Positions 22,341 through 34,690 of a stretch of DNA of 64,000 nt are shown in pieces. The position numbers were made by a program, and so were the translations under genes. The notes under the pieces are model-generated. The model had not been told where the DNA came from and made no database searches. It saw only the letters and a list, made by a program, of their open reading frames with translations. Source of the stretch: Hofstenia miamia (Eukaryota; Xenacoelomorpha; Acoela); contig SCFE01000012.1 in assembly GCA_004352715.1 (NCBI GenBank), positions 2,719,631 through 2,783,630 of the forward strand. The letters are read 5' to 3'. Each line of letters opens with the position of its first letter. Position 1 is the first letter of the stretch.

Positions 22341-24235
22341 TATACTCAATGTTCTTCTAATAAATAACCAATTAAATGCATTGGCAACTTTCTAATGCCA
22401 TTTTCTTAGAAAATTGGCTAAGGTGCCATTTTACTCACAATTCTTCTAAAATCAGGTGAGTATTTATCGTTGGCAGAATATATTCTCAAATTTATGTATT
22501 TTTACAATAAAATGCAATTGCATATACTTATCAAATATTGACAAAGTTGGAGTTCCGCAAATTTTTTGACATTGAACGACTTAGCAGGTGTAATGCTTGC
22601 AAAAATAATAATTTTTTGAATTGCGAGAGTCAACAAAAGATATTTGAAGAGAGAAAGAAAACAATATTTTCAATTTAAAGACCACAATTTTCACATTATT
22701 AATTGGTACAAAACTATGTACCTCAGCATTGAAGAGCTTAAATTTTGTATTTTTTTGGGAAATTTTGTTGTTAAATGAATATAATAACCCTTTTTACAAA
22801 TAATAATATCATTAAATTTGTTTGCTTTCTTCAATAACTAAATTGTATTATACATCTCATTATGTCTATCTAATGGCTTAAAACCCCTTAAAAATCAAGA
22901 GCGCTTGAAATTCAACGATTTTTTTATGCGATTGTGTAAAGAATTAGACATCATTGACCTCAAACATACTTTGGAATATCATTATTTCTTATAATTATTT
23001 GAAAAAGAAATTAAGCACTCATAACTCACAAGTGCCCCACACAATATGGTGGCGTGATTTAGTTCGATTTCTTTAACCCTGGTGTCTTTGGCATCAATAT
23101 CTTTGACTCAATTGGTTTGGGAGGCCTATCTATATATAAAAGGAAGCAATTAAAATTAAGGTTTAACTAGACATTGTACATGAATTAGTCAAATGCAGAA
23201 ATATTCTTATAATATCCCTGCTAAGTCTATCACGCGCTAACCAATTTTTGCAAAATTTTTCTTGAAATATTTACATTGAACTCAATTCATTGGAGAAAAG
23301 CGTTTTTGAAATTGTCATACTAATTTTTAAAAGAAAAACTTCATTGATTTCGTTAAAAAAAGTGTTAAAAACTCCTTATTTTAAAGATAAACAAACAATA
23401 TTAAATAAAAAACCAAGGCAGTATTGTAGAATTTTAAATCAAATAATTGCAAAAATATGCTAGTTTATCTGTATAATAATTATAGATCTAAACCGAACCC
23501 CAACCTGTAATCTAACCCAAACCAATATTCTAAACGTAGTCTAATCTAACCCAAGCCATAATCCCAACCAAGAGTGTCACGAGAAACTTCATAGTGGGGC
23601 AAAAAAATTGTTACACGTGTGAAGTGTGATATTTTAGAAACCTGTTTTTGTTGTAAAAATATTTTACTTGAAGTTAATTTCTTTTTGAGGAAATTTAATC
23701 ATTTAATTGAAAGAAAACACAGAAGATGAGATCTCATTTTCTAAGCATTTGATTATCTGAAGTAATGTGCTAAAATCTGCTTTAATCTCCCATCTCATAT
23801 GTAAAAATATAAGAATATACAGTAGGCCTATGTTTTGTTATTTTCTACCACAACTATTTTGAAATCAATCATAGCAACACTTTATATCTGATGCAAAGCA
23901 TTTCAAATGAAAGTAAATTTCAAAATAACACTTATTTTCCAAATATTATTCAAACATTTAACCTTGTTTAAGGAATAAAAAATTTTTATAATGATCTAGA
24001 AATAATTTTTATTCACCTAAAAATGATTGCGTGTTTTATGTATTAATAGTGTAATTCCATGTATACATCAATGTACATTGGAATTGAAAAGTAAATAATT
24101 GTATTTCATAAAAATATGTTCTAATGCCTTTTAACCCAATAGCAAACACATTTTATATTTATTTAAATAAGGTATTGCTATAAGAAATTCGGAATTTCGA
24201 TTTGATAAAACTCAAATCGCTGCCGCACGCGTTGC

Positions 24236-24262
24236 CCATGGTCCTAACCCTAACCCAAACCT
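24236..24262. repeat. Telomere-like CCCTAA tract
   Basis: GTCCTAACCCTAACCCAAAC shows two or three degenerate CCCTAA units. It is one side of an inverted pair with 24,606-24,756. Confidence 0.6.
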
Positions 24263-24605
24263 TACCCCAAACATTATGTAGAAGGACTATGCAAATTTAT
24301 TATTAATATCAGTAAGTTTCAATATGACTTATAAAATAATAATGATATATACTACTATTAATATGCTAATTAGTGGTCAACCACGCGGCTTTTGTTTGTT
24401 TTCAAATCAATTAAGAGATGTGGCAATGTTTTTCAATCAAAACAGTGCCTTTTTCCTCACATTTTTATGTACTTTGTTTCAAAGCATGGCGTCCATGTTC
24501 AAAGCTTCTTGCTTTGCTTACATAATTCAAAATGAATCTGGTTTCATTGAGTCGGCTCTATCATAATGAAAAACATAGTATAATGTTATGTTTATTGATT
24601 GGTGT

Positions 24606-24756
24606 AAGATTAGGGTTAGTTTACACTTTGCTTAAAGTTAGTGTTGTTTAGTGTTATGTCTTGGGTTAGGGCTAGGGATATAGTTAGAGTTAGGTTTAAA
24701 GTTAGGGTAATGGTTTGGGATATAGTTTGGGTTAGGTTTAGGGTTAGGTTAGAATT
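24606..24756. repeat. Degenerate TTAGGG-like tract
   Basis: Many GTTAGGG, GGTTAGG and TTTAGGG units are scattered over 150 bases, densest at 24,660-24,756. This is an interstitial telomere-like or simple-sequence derived repeat. Confidence 0.7.
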
Positions 24757-25597
24757 ATGATGTTGATAAATTAGCTTATATTTGCAAAAATTTGAGTGGG
24801 GAATAAATAATGCAAAAGGACATAGTTTTTCTCATACGTATAAATATTTCTGAGTAAAAAAAACCCTCAAGCCTATTTTTGTTAGATTTCACAAATTATC
24901 TATCCGTATGCTAAATGATAAAATAAGTTCAAATCACTTTAGAGGCAAAATTTGAGATTTTGTACGTTTCTGTAACTAAAATATTATTGGAGGAAATAAT
25001 CGTTTTCATCATCTACAAGGATGGTGGGTGTTAGAGAGTGACATCGAGTACCCGATTAAGCCCGACCCGATTTCAGGTCAGCTTCCAATGCAAAGCATAG
25101 ATTGATTGACACAAAAGATAAAAAATTCTATACGCATAAGGAAAATAAGGAGTATACAATTACAAAAGTTCATACATTGGGGAAATGAGAAGGTAATTGG
25201 AATACAGAATTTCAGAGCATATGCGGGGACATCTTCAATCAGAAATATATTGTCTTGAACATGCACCTAAGAGGTAAAACTGTACCATTTTAATTAAAGC
25301 CAAGCATACCAAAATTTAGAAGCTATATATTCATAAAAGAAACAAAGGAGAATCTATTAAATAAACAATTAAGTCAAAGACTAAATATCGTATAAAATCT
25401 ACGAATTACAATTTTAATATCGTAAATTTGTATTTACCAATATATTTATTTAGTTATTCTCTAATGACGATAAGTGGAGACACTCAAAACATATATACAT
25501 AAGATACTTCTTGTTTTTTATAAAGAATTGTTTAAGCACACTTTGTACACATATATATATTATATATATATATATATTATATATATATATATATATA

Positions 25598-27125
25598 CAG
25601 TACTGGGAATATGTATTTGACCACCTTTCTATTTTGAATAAATAATGAACATTCATTGGACAGAGTGTGTCTAAGATATTAACTAAGATTTTACTTTGAT
25701 TGAGAAAGGAAAATCTGTATGTCTAATACCATAAAATATGTAGAATAACATTGGCTATTAATTTTTAATCATAATTAGAAAACTTGCATTGGAAATATAT
25801 ATACCTGAAAAAATTTTAACAAATGAGCAAATCTGAAAAAAGTAAATTCAAAATAAAATGCATAAATTAATTATTACGCATTATAAGCACTTATCAACAA
25901 AATTCTCTCTTCTAATACTTTATAGGGTGTCCGTTGAGCGAATAACAGATTCAAGGCGATCACGGATTGAAGCAAAAAGTCTATTAATGAAGCCGCTGGT
26001 AATTGCATTGAATTCTATCTTTATTGCGCTCCACAGTCCTCTTCAGTGTGAATAGTATGCTGTCCAATGTGATATTTGACCTCTTTCTACATATTTTCGA
26101 TGATTTTAAGGTCGGGAGATTGGCCAGGCCAGTCAGCAAGGGTAGCAACCCCCTTTCTGTGAAAGAAGTTTTTCATTTGTTTTAAGGTATAACATGGAAC
26201 ACCAGCCTGCTTTTATATTGAATCACTTGTAAGGAATGGCAATAGTTCCTTTCCGAGAATCCGAGAATTGTGTGAGCTTTGGGGAGTACCAGTGATGTGA
26301 ACAATCTTGCGAAGGCCACACTTTCATATTGCACCCAATACCATTCCAGACTTCCCACCACACTTCATTGAGGGAAGTATCTGAACTTCTGCGCAGTTGG
26401 TCTCTTTATCAACATTTTTTTTGATGAGTATAGCTCAAGCCTTGACTCATCTGAAAATATAACAATAGAAAAATGTCTCTCATCAACTTCGCTCAACTCA
26501 GCCGGCGCAATCTTTGCTTTGAGGTTAAGAATACCTTTCTGGGTGCCACGAAAGTCCCAATTGAGTAGTTCTTCAGGATTTTGCGCACAGTTCTTGCCGT
26601 CAAGAGGTGACTATCAGCTCAACCTTGCGAAGTTCCCCTGAAGTTTGCTTTGAAAGGCACACAAGAGCTGATTGGGAGATTTTAAAGGTCTTTCTTTTTA
26701 AGAAGTGAGACGCCTGATGATGTACCCAACAGTACTTCGAGGTCGCTCTACCAGTTTGGCTATATTACGTTGACTCATCCCTTCCAAATGTTTGGAGATA
26801 ATCAACTCGCGGATGGTAAGAGGTACGTAACCAGGCATCATATATTGCGAAGAAAGACTGTCGCTCGACATTTTCAATATAAATAGACTCAATCAGTGGC
26901 CAAATACATTTTTCCAAGAAAATATTAAGTAACCACAAGCCCTGTAGCATTTTTCCTTGAGATCTAATATAAACAGTGATAATTATGTGTATGTCTCAAT
27001 ATTGATGAATTCCGCTTTCTTCAACACCAAATCTAACTAAAAAATACCTATGACATTCTTGACGTCCATTTCTTGAAATATTTATGACAAGCCGATGGTG
27101 GTCGGATTCTTTTTTTCCAGTACTG
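25598..27125 (-). mobile_element. Tc1-like DNA transposon, decayed
   Basis: Terminal inverted repeats: the left CAGTACTGGGAATATGT...GACCACC agrees with the reverse complement of the right end (CAGTACTGGAAAAAAAG...GACCACC). TA dinucleotides flank both ends (25,596-97 and 27,126-27). Its length of 1528 bp fits Tc1-type elements. The transposase lies on the minus strand and is broken. The left end sits in a (TA)n array and the right end lies 6 bases from a mariner-like element. Confidence 0.85.
25890..26892 (-). pseudogene. Tc1-like transposase, broken
   Basis: The start is the ATG at 26,892; 64 residues are open to 26,698 with the DNA-binding helix-turn-helix (LTIRELIISKHLEGMSQRNI, then AKLVERPRSTVGYIIRR). 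Downstream on the minus strand the remainder is readable only in pieces, among them LAGQSPDLKIIENM at about 26,100-26,140. That piece matches the SPDLNPIENxW block containing the third catalytic residue, here with Glu retained, and the usual C-terminal section (IDSIPRRIQ-type) follows near 25,930-26,000. Many stops and shifts rule out function. Confidence 0.75.
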
Positions 27126-27131
27126 TATATA

Positions 27132-28425
27132 CAGGGTGTGTCAAAAGTAACTTGACTTTTAAACTAATTAAGAAAATGAACCAATCACAGAAAAGATGAT
27201 GAAATATTTCGTCATTTTATAACTATATAAAGGGAATTTATGTTACGCATAACCATTTTGATATTTTCCAGTACTTTTTAACTTTAGACATGGATTTAGA
27301 CACTAGACTGGAAATATTAAAACTATACTACAAAAATGGAGACAGTGCAACAGCGGCATTACATGCATACAAAACAGCACACCAACTTCACGATGACATT
27401 TTTTCTATTACAGCTTTCACTAGCATGATAAGAAAATTTGAAAGACCAAAATCCTTGCACAATGCTGCTAAATCAAGGAAAGCATTGCTACAAGAAGATC
27501 AGAAACCAATGGTAATGAGTGCGCTGAAGACTCTGCAAGATACAAATGTGTATGGCCATGCAAGTTCTTCTTCTATTGCTGCAGCTACTACAATCCCAAA
27601 GAAAAGTGTTTGTCGAATTATTAAAGCATGTGGTATGCGAACATACAAAATTGCCTATCACTGAATCAGACTATCATCCTCGCGTCGAGTTTGCACAATG
27701 GATTTTAGCTAATGCTAAATTGCTCAATAATGTACTTGGTCAGATGAGGCCTATTTTTCTATTGATGGAATGGTCAACCGTCACAATTGTCCCAGATGAG
27801 CGTCTGAGGACCCTCGGCAAGTAATTATAACAGAAGGCTTCCACCCTGAAAAATTATGTGTGTAGATGGCACTCAGTGCAAAATATGTGCTAAAGCCATT
27901 TTTCTTTCCGGGTACAGTAAATCAGGATAATTACAAAAACTAGGACAGAAATGAAAAATGCATTGTGTTATTTTTCAGCATAACAGTGCGATACCACACT
28001 ACTCCAAACAAGCCAGGGATTTTATCAACACTCAGTTACCAGCTGAGCGTTTTATTGGCAGAAGTTTTGGTCATGTATGGCCTCCTAGATCACCTGACCT
28101 GAATCCACTTAACTTTTATTTGTGGTATAATCTAAAGTCACGGGTATATCATACATACATTCCGACCAACCTGAATGATTTAAAAAGGAGGATCATACAA
28201 GAAGTTGATTCACTTAACATTGATGAATTACACCGAGCTGTCCAGAATATGATACCAAGATGTGAATTTACTATTGAGCAGAATGGAGGACAATTTGAAC
28301 ATTTGTTTTAAGATATATATAAATCCCCTTATTAGAGTTTGTTTATTTATATATATTATTGCTTGGTTTCATATAAAGAACAAGTTATTGTAATTTAGAA
28401 AGTCAAGCTACTTTTGACACACCCA

Positions 28426-28426
<1 letters not shown>
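27132..28426 (+). mobile_element. mariner-like DNA transposon, decayed
   Basis: The left end CAGGGTGTGTCAAAAGTAAC and the reverse complement of the right end (CTGGGTGTGTCAAAAGTAGC) form terminal inverted repeats of about 28 bases with few differences. TA flanks both (27,130-31 and 28,427-28). The length of 1295 bp is normal for mariner. One transposase is encoded on the plus strand with two breaks. Confidence 0.9.
27290..28311 (+). pseudogene. mariner-like transposase, broken, catalytic Asp lost
   Basis: The ATG at 27,290 opens 124 residues of the paired helix-turn-helix DNA-binding region (MDLDTRLEILKLYYKNGDSA, later IPKKSVCRIIKACGM). A shift follows near 27,660. The catalytic core is then readable to 27,824, and again from 27,958 to the stop at 28,309 (FQHNSAIPHYSKQARDF, VWPPRSPDLNPLNFYLW, ending NGGQFEHLF). 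In related proteins the second catalytic Asp lies in Q-x-D-x-A-x-PHY and the third in PDLxPxDF; both are Asn here. With the frameshifts this makes the copy dead. Family placement is mariner-type (the ITm superfamily) rather than Tc1, judged from the PCDFFLW-like third block. Confidence 0.85.
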
Positions 28427-28460
<34 letters not shown>

Positions 28461-28752
28461 NNNNNNNNNNNNNNNNNNNNNNNNNNNNNNNNNNNNNNNN
28501 NNNNNNNNNNNNNNNNNNNNNNNNNNNNNNNNNNNNNNNNNNNNNNNNNNNNNNNNNNNNNNNNNNNNNNNNNNNNNNNNNNNNNNNNNNNNNNNNNNNN
28601 NNNNNNNNNNNNNNNNNNNNNNNNNNNNNNNNNNNNNNNNNNNNNNNNNNNNNNNNNNNNNNNNNNNNNNNNNNNNNNNNNNNNNNNNNNNNNNNNNNNN
28701 NNNNNNNNNNNNNNNNNNNNNNNNNNNNNNNNNNNNNNNNNTATATATATAT
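28427..28752. repeat. (TA)n array with 281-N gap
   Basis: TA repeats on both sides of the N run (28,461-28,741). Confidence 0.9.
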
Positions 28753-28938
28753 ATTTTTCATGGAATATTTTACCTTGCAACTGAGGGAGCATATATGCTG
28801 CCGCAGTCCTTTCGTGTGTGCCTTCTAGAACACTTGCAATGCAAGCCTAAATATGGCAGAAATATTACTGCCGTACTAAGAAATTTATTCTGAACAATTT
28901 GAGGTGATAGAAATTATATATGCTGTTTCTCGGATCTT

Positions 28939-29210
28939 TTAGCAGCCAGCAGGCGCTCTCTTAGTTATCAACGCTATTAGCCTTGGTTGGCCAAAGTGGG
29001 AGAGGCGAAATCCTTTCAAATGAAGATCGACCTTCGGCTTATCAGTCTGCTGATCAGAGTCAACAAAGATCAGCACTCTTCGTTGCGGGGCTGAAAGAGG
29101 TTTCTCACGATCAAACCGGCCTGGTAAACTTCTTGGGGTTAGGATCCGCTTCCTGATCGTGGTTGCACCCACTCATCAGTCTGTCGACTGGTTGCTGTAA
29201 CCCCATATGC
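28939..29210 (-). repeat. GC-richer island, possible SINE-like unit
   Basis: About 270 bases are clearly richer in G+C than all surroundings. On the minus strand a 78-codon frame is open (MGATTIRKRILTPRSLPGRF...), but its composition is Arg-rich and matches nothing I know. The far minus-strand end reads TAGCGTTGATAACTAAGAGA then GCGCCTGC, which resembles a tRNA A-box region, with a weak B-box candidate (GATCCGAGA) about 30 bases on. A tRNA-derived SINE or a transferred fragment are both possible. Confidence 0.3.
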
Positions 29211-30504
29211 TGTTTTTTAATATTTTTCCTTGCACATTTAATATACAGTATGTTAGAATAGCTCAATGTCACATTCATTGATGCAGTCAGTAATTCGCAG
29301 ATTTAGTCAAACTCTGAAAATTAGGTCTGATAAATATTTAATCAATCCAAGTGGCAATAAAGTGATTTATTGAAAAGAGGTAGGTGATTTATAGAGGAAA
29401 ATTTAATAAAAAAACTAGCAAGGCTAGCAAATGGCTTCATAAATCCTCTTTCTTTAAATGACAACAAGACTGTGGACCTGATCTTGAAGAAGCAGTAACA
29501 CAATGCATTACCAAATATTTTGGCTTGCATAATTTGAGAATTCGTTAATGATGTGCTTCTGTGTCAATCTTTTAGTAAGCTTTTTGAATTAAACAAATGC
29601 AATTTAAAACATTAAGTTTGTGATGGCCTTTGAAAATGTTCTAATTTATTGGCAATTAGGCTTTTATAAATCTAATAAAGACTCATGGCATTGTACCAAC
29701 TGCTGATATATAAGCTGTTCAATTACATTTTTAGTGAATTAAAATCGATAACTCATATAGTAAAGTTTGCATAAGTTGGTTGTTGGTTTCCTATGTCAAA
29801 AATAAAATGAAAAAATACATTGCTTCGTTTTATTTTTAATTGTTTTATACTTCGTTCTTCTCTATGCTAGCACCATATATATATATATATATATATATAT
29901 TGCTTTAGAAATGGCGCTAAATATTATTTAACACCTTTTTCGATTTTTTCCCTTTTATTTACCGCCATTACTATTCAGCCCTCACAAATCACAAAAATAT
30001 TTAAATTTTTGTTTGTTATTGTATTTATCTATTCCTAAAGCCAACTAAAATCGGGCGTAAATATCTAGACTAAAGTTGTTCATTCAGACCAACTAAAATT
30101 GGCGACAAAAGTTGCCCGTTCGGACCAACAAAAATTGGATAATAAATATTGCTCGTGTAGCACCCCTTTCGCCAAAATGAGTTGTTAAGGAATTAAATGA
30201 CAAAAATTGACAATGTAGCAGGGTGCTCCGACCAACTTTTTTGTCGGAGAAATAATTCTCCAACTTTCTAGTAATTATCACCTTCAAAGACAAATATACA
30301 ATTTTAAGCTATAGTTTCAATCATGTTCAGAGAAAATTTCAGACTAAAATTTAAAATTACCTAGGTTTAAAAAATTAGGCATTGTATAAAACAGCACATG
30401 CAAAAGGTGCGTGCATAGAATTCTGCTCACCTCCACTTGGTGTTTAAGTTCGTTGTTGCGTGGGGTAATGTAGTTACACTTTGCACTTAAGCACCATAGC
30501 TGGT
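29211..30504. other. AT-rich stretch, short repeats, no gene
   Basis: It contains a (TA)n run at about 29,876-29,900. At 30,041-30,160 three degenerate units of about 40-45 bases share CCAACTAAAATYGG followed by AAAGTTG/TATTG and a pyrimidine-rich end, so it is a minor tandem repeat. Nothing coding is seen. Confidence 0.5.
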
Positions 30505-31186
30505 TGTAGAATCTGGACAATGGTTGAAATAGACAGCTTTAGGTAAGGCTATACCACTACCATTAATAATATCTTTTCTTGACGTGTACAATTCCAAACT
30601 GTAAGCCTGCGATCCAAATATTATCAATTAACATTATAGGTTACGATTGTTAGTACAACTAATTGTAATACAACCACTAATAGACCTCCATTTAGATCCA
30701 CAGTCTGATATCACCAGGGTCGAATTCCCTTTAAATGAATTTGGGGACCACCTGAGAGCTACCCATGTGCTCGAACATTTAGCTTTCTGTTTGCATATAT
30801 AATCAAACCTGATAATACAATAAAAGATAAATCCAGCGAAACTAAATTCATCACTCTACTAATTGGATACATTCTATTTATAGTATATTTTCACAAACAT
30901 ATAAACAATTGACATGTACCTGTTCTTAATTTGAAATATATTTACTATTTCTTCTTCTGTTTTGATTACACAACGTCATCATTAAATTAGCTGTAGCAGT
31001 TTCGTCTGTTATCTTTTTGTCAAACAATTTTCTGACAACGGATGTCTCAAAAACTACACTAATAATTGTTTACAAAATATGAGTGATAATTATTTTGTTA
31101 CAAGGAATTAATCATTAACACTAATTGAGTTTATTATTAGTATTGGTTTCCTCTTGTTTTATTCTTTGTTACTGCATTATTTCACA
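30505..31186 (-). repeat. 3' LTR of gypsy element 5
   Basis: Read on the minus strand it starts TGTGAAATAATGCAG directly after a polypurine tract and ends CCAGATTCTACA. It matches LTRs 1 and 3 in order: AGTGTAGTTT, AGAACAGGTAC, TGGATTTA-x-TCTTTTATTGT, AAGCTAAATGTTCGAGCACA and TGGTCCCCAAATTCATT. Length is 682 bp, against 1318 bp for the LTR of element 3, which carries extra sequence in its 3' half. Confidence 0.8.
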
Positions 31187-31196
31187 CTTCCCCACC
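31187..31196 (-). other. Polypurine tract of element 5
   Basis: GGTGGGGAAG on the minus strand abuts the LTR start. It marks the second-strand primer position. Confidence 0.75.
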
Positions 31197-33600
31197 AGTG
31201 AAGCTAATTGAGAATGACGGCTCTCTCCCCAAGTACCATTGCATCTGCTTTTTTTTATCAGATTTCCAGGTTGTGGCATATCCCAGTGGAAATTTTTTGT
31301 ATTTTTCGAATTTTGTGAGTTTCATCACTACCTTCTTTATTTGGTTACCATTTTCTTATTGCATAAGTATTTCGGGATTTTCAATGTTTTTGAGATAGTG
31401 CACATGCTTCTCAATTAATTAAATTTGGTGTTAAGTTCGTCAAGATGCATCTCATAGAGTTTGAGACCCTTGATTGCTGTCATCAGCATCATTATCACAT
31501 CCACTCTGCTAGTATGTGATAGATCTGGGTGGATTGTTGTGTTCAAATAGAAGAATTCATACATGGAACAAAGTAATTTGGTATTGAAACTTTATGCTTA
31601 TGGTTTCTCTCACTTCCTTTTTTGTTGTTCTTCCCTAATCTTATCACTGTTATAATTTCTAGGTTAATCTTATTGATTTCTCTTAGAGTGCTTGGTGTTA
31701 GCAATTGGGTGTCTGTTGATTGTAGCAATTGGTTTTCTCTGTCCATTTCTTCCTGAGATTTGCTGATTATTTCTATAACTTCCACTGGGAATGTATGTCC
31801 TTCTCTTCTCATGGTTTCCAATGTTTTAACATCTTTGTGTAAGAGCACTTTGGGTAGTCGAACATGTAATTCTGCATGTCTTACTTTATGATTGTGTTTG
31901 CTCATGCCCTTTTTATTTTCTGTGTGATTTCTTTGTTTCAGATTCCTGTCTTTTTATCAGGTTCTTTGTTGTCATTCAAGGTTGTTGTTTTGTTGCTTTT
32001 AGCTTGCTGTTGGATGTTGCTCCTCACATATACTTTTTGGTTTTGTCACTTAGTATGTTTATTTCACTTGAACAGATTCCTGTGTTGTTTGCCATTTCTA
32101 TAATACGCAGTCTTCCCAGTGGTTGTACTTTTATCAATAATCTCAAGAAATATTTTTCGAAAGTTTGTATAGGTTTTTTTGTCAGTGACATTGACTGGAT
32201 GTTTATCATTTGTAATTCCAGTTTTTCACATTTGCTGTAATCAGTGGCACACCAAATTCATATTTTTGTTTCATGCGATTGTTTTCCTCTGTTCCCTTTA
32301 GTTCAGTTCCAGTCTCTGCGAGCTCCATTTTTTAGTCTGGTAGTACAGATCAATTGCTATTTTGTGTTCAACTATTATTCATTGTGCAGGTGTCATTAGA
32401 TTCAGTTGTAGATCCTTTATAATGAGCTCTGATAGGTCTTTGTTTTCATTCTCTGCCATTACAAATATGTTTTCTAGATTGTATGCCAGTTCATTTATGA
32501 ATTCTGGTATCTTCTCAATTGTGTTTTCTCTTACTACTACTATCATTTTTACACTTTGTATTTTAGCTATTTTTAGAGTGTCTTCTATCATCTTTTTCAG
32601 TGATTTTGCCTGTAGCTCATCCTCCTTTATGAAGTATATTATTAACAGATTATTTCGAGGTTACCTGTTCACATTCTTCAATNNNNNNNNNNNNNNNNNN
32701 NNNACTATCATTTTTACACTTTGTATTTTAGCTATTTTTAGAGTGTCTTCTATCATCTTTTTCAGTGATTTTGCCTGTAGCTCATCCTCCTTTATGAAGT
32801 ATATTATTAACAGATTATTTCGAGGTTACCTGTTCACATTCTTCAATGAGTTTTTCTTTGTGCACACTTACTTTCTGTGCATCTGCTAGAGTGAATTGTT
32901 CGTCAAAGATTATGTGCACTGTGCTTCTTAAGTATGGTCTGTTCAGCTTTTCCTTCATTTTCCTTGGATATGAAATTATTGTTTTGCACGTCAGCCTATT
33001 AGTTTTATCAATTACTATCAATACTGCTGATCCATTGTTTTCTTTATCTTATGTGCTTTCTTTTAAGCTTTTTCACATCTAGTGAGAGATTATAATGTGA
33101 ATTATATCTCATTCTTCTGTTTGCAATAAAATAGGGGTGGAGTTTCTCTTTCCCTATTTTTGTCATGCAGTTTTCACAGTCTTCTGATCTTGATGATTGC
33201 CTTGATCATATTGTCATTGATTCTGAGATTTGATTGTATGAGAAAGGCTGTGAGCTCATTGTGGGGAGGTAGCTTGTTGACAGTTGTTCTGTTATATCAA
33301 TTTGAGAATCATTGCTGATCTCTTCAATGTTTGGGTCAATTAATTGTGTAGCTGTATACTCATTGCCCTTTAGTTGGCATGGAGTTTTGCTGGTGGGGAG
33401 TGCCATGATTGCTTTGTTTGTAGTGGTTTTGTAGGACTTCAATCACAATGTTGATTTTCCTCTTACCACGTTCTTTAGTCCACGTTTAGTCATTGGTGAG
33501 GTACCCCCTTTATCTGCCTGCCCTTTAGTGCTCATTTGGGTGTTCTTTTATGAGATGATGTTGTTCTTCCCCTGTTTATTTGCCTGCCCTTTAGTTAACA
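31197..33600 (-). pseudogene. Accessory ORF3 of element 5, broken
   Basis: Readable minus-strand pieces follow each other downstream of pol: 33,442-33,206 (Ser/Thr-rich, TEQLSTSYLPTMSSQP), then KEKLHPYF at about 33,150, 33,021-32,815 (MIVIDKTNRLT..., HIIFDEQFTLADAQ), 32,591-32,379, 32,209-32,024 and 31,905-31,543 (RLPKVLLHKDVKTLETM). Next come FFYLNTTIHPDLSH and IMMLMTAIKGLKLYE at 31,555-31,440, then remnants including GERAV before the polypurine tract. The first pieces align with ORF3 of element 4 and the last with the inverted fragment at 7738-8389. The GxND block is missing, apparently by deletion near 31,550. A 21-N gap lies inside. Confidence 0.65.
32539..32847. repeat. 144-bp duplication on both sides of a 21-N gap
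   Basis: 32,539-32,682 and 32,704-32,847 appear identical and are separated only by N. This looks like one sequence represented twice by the assembler. Confidence 0.85.
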
Positions 33601-33623
33601 TTTGTGTGAGGGTGTTCTTCTTC

Positions 33624-34690
33624 TTATTTGTTATCAAAGGTTTTTGGTGGGTTGCAACTCCATCTGCCTGTCCTTTCAGTATCCCTTATAATTTTGAATT
33701 CTGCATTTTTATTTAATGCTATTTGCTCTACGTCTTTTGTAGCCCTCTTTAGGTTTTGGAAGTGTAGCATCCTTTTGTCATCTAGTTTATAGTTGTTGTT
33801 AGGCAGTACTTGGTGTATTGTGTAGGGCCCTGCCCACTGTGTTTTTAATTTTCTGACTTGATTTATGTCTTGTGTTCTCATTAGTGTGTATCAATAAGCC
33901 TTTCTTGTATGGTTTCTTGTTGAAATTTCTTTCTTGTCTCATAGCTGATTGTTTTATGTTGTGGCATATTGCCTTGTGAATGGCCATCATCTGATCTATT
34001 AATTTGTTTATGTATTCATTGTCTGGCTTTCTGGGGTATGTGTGATATTGCATTGAGATTGGTATTGTAGCTTTTCTGCCATACATTGCTTTGTATGGTG
34101 TCATTCCTGTGGTTGAGTGCAGAAATGTGTTATAAAAATATTCTACCATTTCTAGTATTTCACGCCAGTCTCTTCCTTCTATTCTCCATGTCACTACTCT
34201 TACTAGTTTTATCATTGTGTGATTCAGTCCTTTAAAACCTTCATTTGTTTTGGGTGATATTCTGTTGTAATTTCTAGTAATACCGTCATCTCTTCAAGTA
34301 AATGACTTGCATAGGTCCGAATTTTAATATCAATTTTTAGTACTTTTTGTGCCACTACTTTAGCTGTAGTTGATTAGAAGGGTATCATCCTAGCGTATTT
34401 TGTAAAATTATTAACTATGACCAATATATATTGGTAACCTTTGTCATCTTGTGATAATTTCTCCAAGTCTATGTGAACAATGTGATTGGGTGCTGTGGCA
34501 ATAATTTTTTCTAATGGTGCTGTTTGTCTTGGGAAATGATTTTTATTATTAATTAAGCATGTTGTACATTTATTTATAATGTCTTCCACTGTTTTTCTGA
34601 TTGCTATTGTTATTAATTTCAATTTGAAGATCAATGTCTTTCCTAAAATATTTGGGTATTGTGATTTGTAGTTATTTCCCCTCAACATAC
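33624..34690 (-). pseudogene. pol: Integrase of element 5, broken
   Basis: Minus-strand pieces: 34,688-34,374 (zinc-binding CTTC, then HIDLEKLSQDDKGYQYILVI and NNFTKYARMIPF, in which the usual VDNF is VNNF), 34,215-33,799 (WREILEMVEYFYNT, TTGMTPYKAMYG) and 33,881-33,624 (GPY/F module, WAGPYTIHQVLPNNNYKL). The stretch with the second catalytic Asp (TDQGVQF in element 4) is missing between the first two pieces, so the copy carries an internal deletion as well as frameshifts. Confidence 0.8.

Larger units (their letters stand above)
22341..25540. other. AT-rich stretch with telomere-like runs, no gene seen
   Basis: No credible gene. CCCTAA/AACCC-rich text occurs at about 23,490-23,575 and 24,236-24,262, and the opposite TTAGGG-like orientation at 24,606-24,756. 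Confidence 0.5.

Noticed and set aside
31876-33082. Plus-strand frames rich in Phe, Ser and Leu between 31.2 and 35.1 kb
   Set aside because: Antisense shadows of element 5, whose minus-strand frames show integrase and RNase H motifs.
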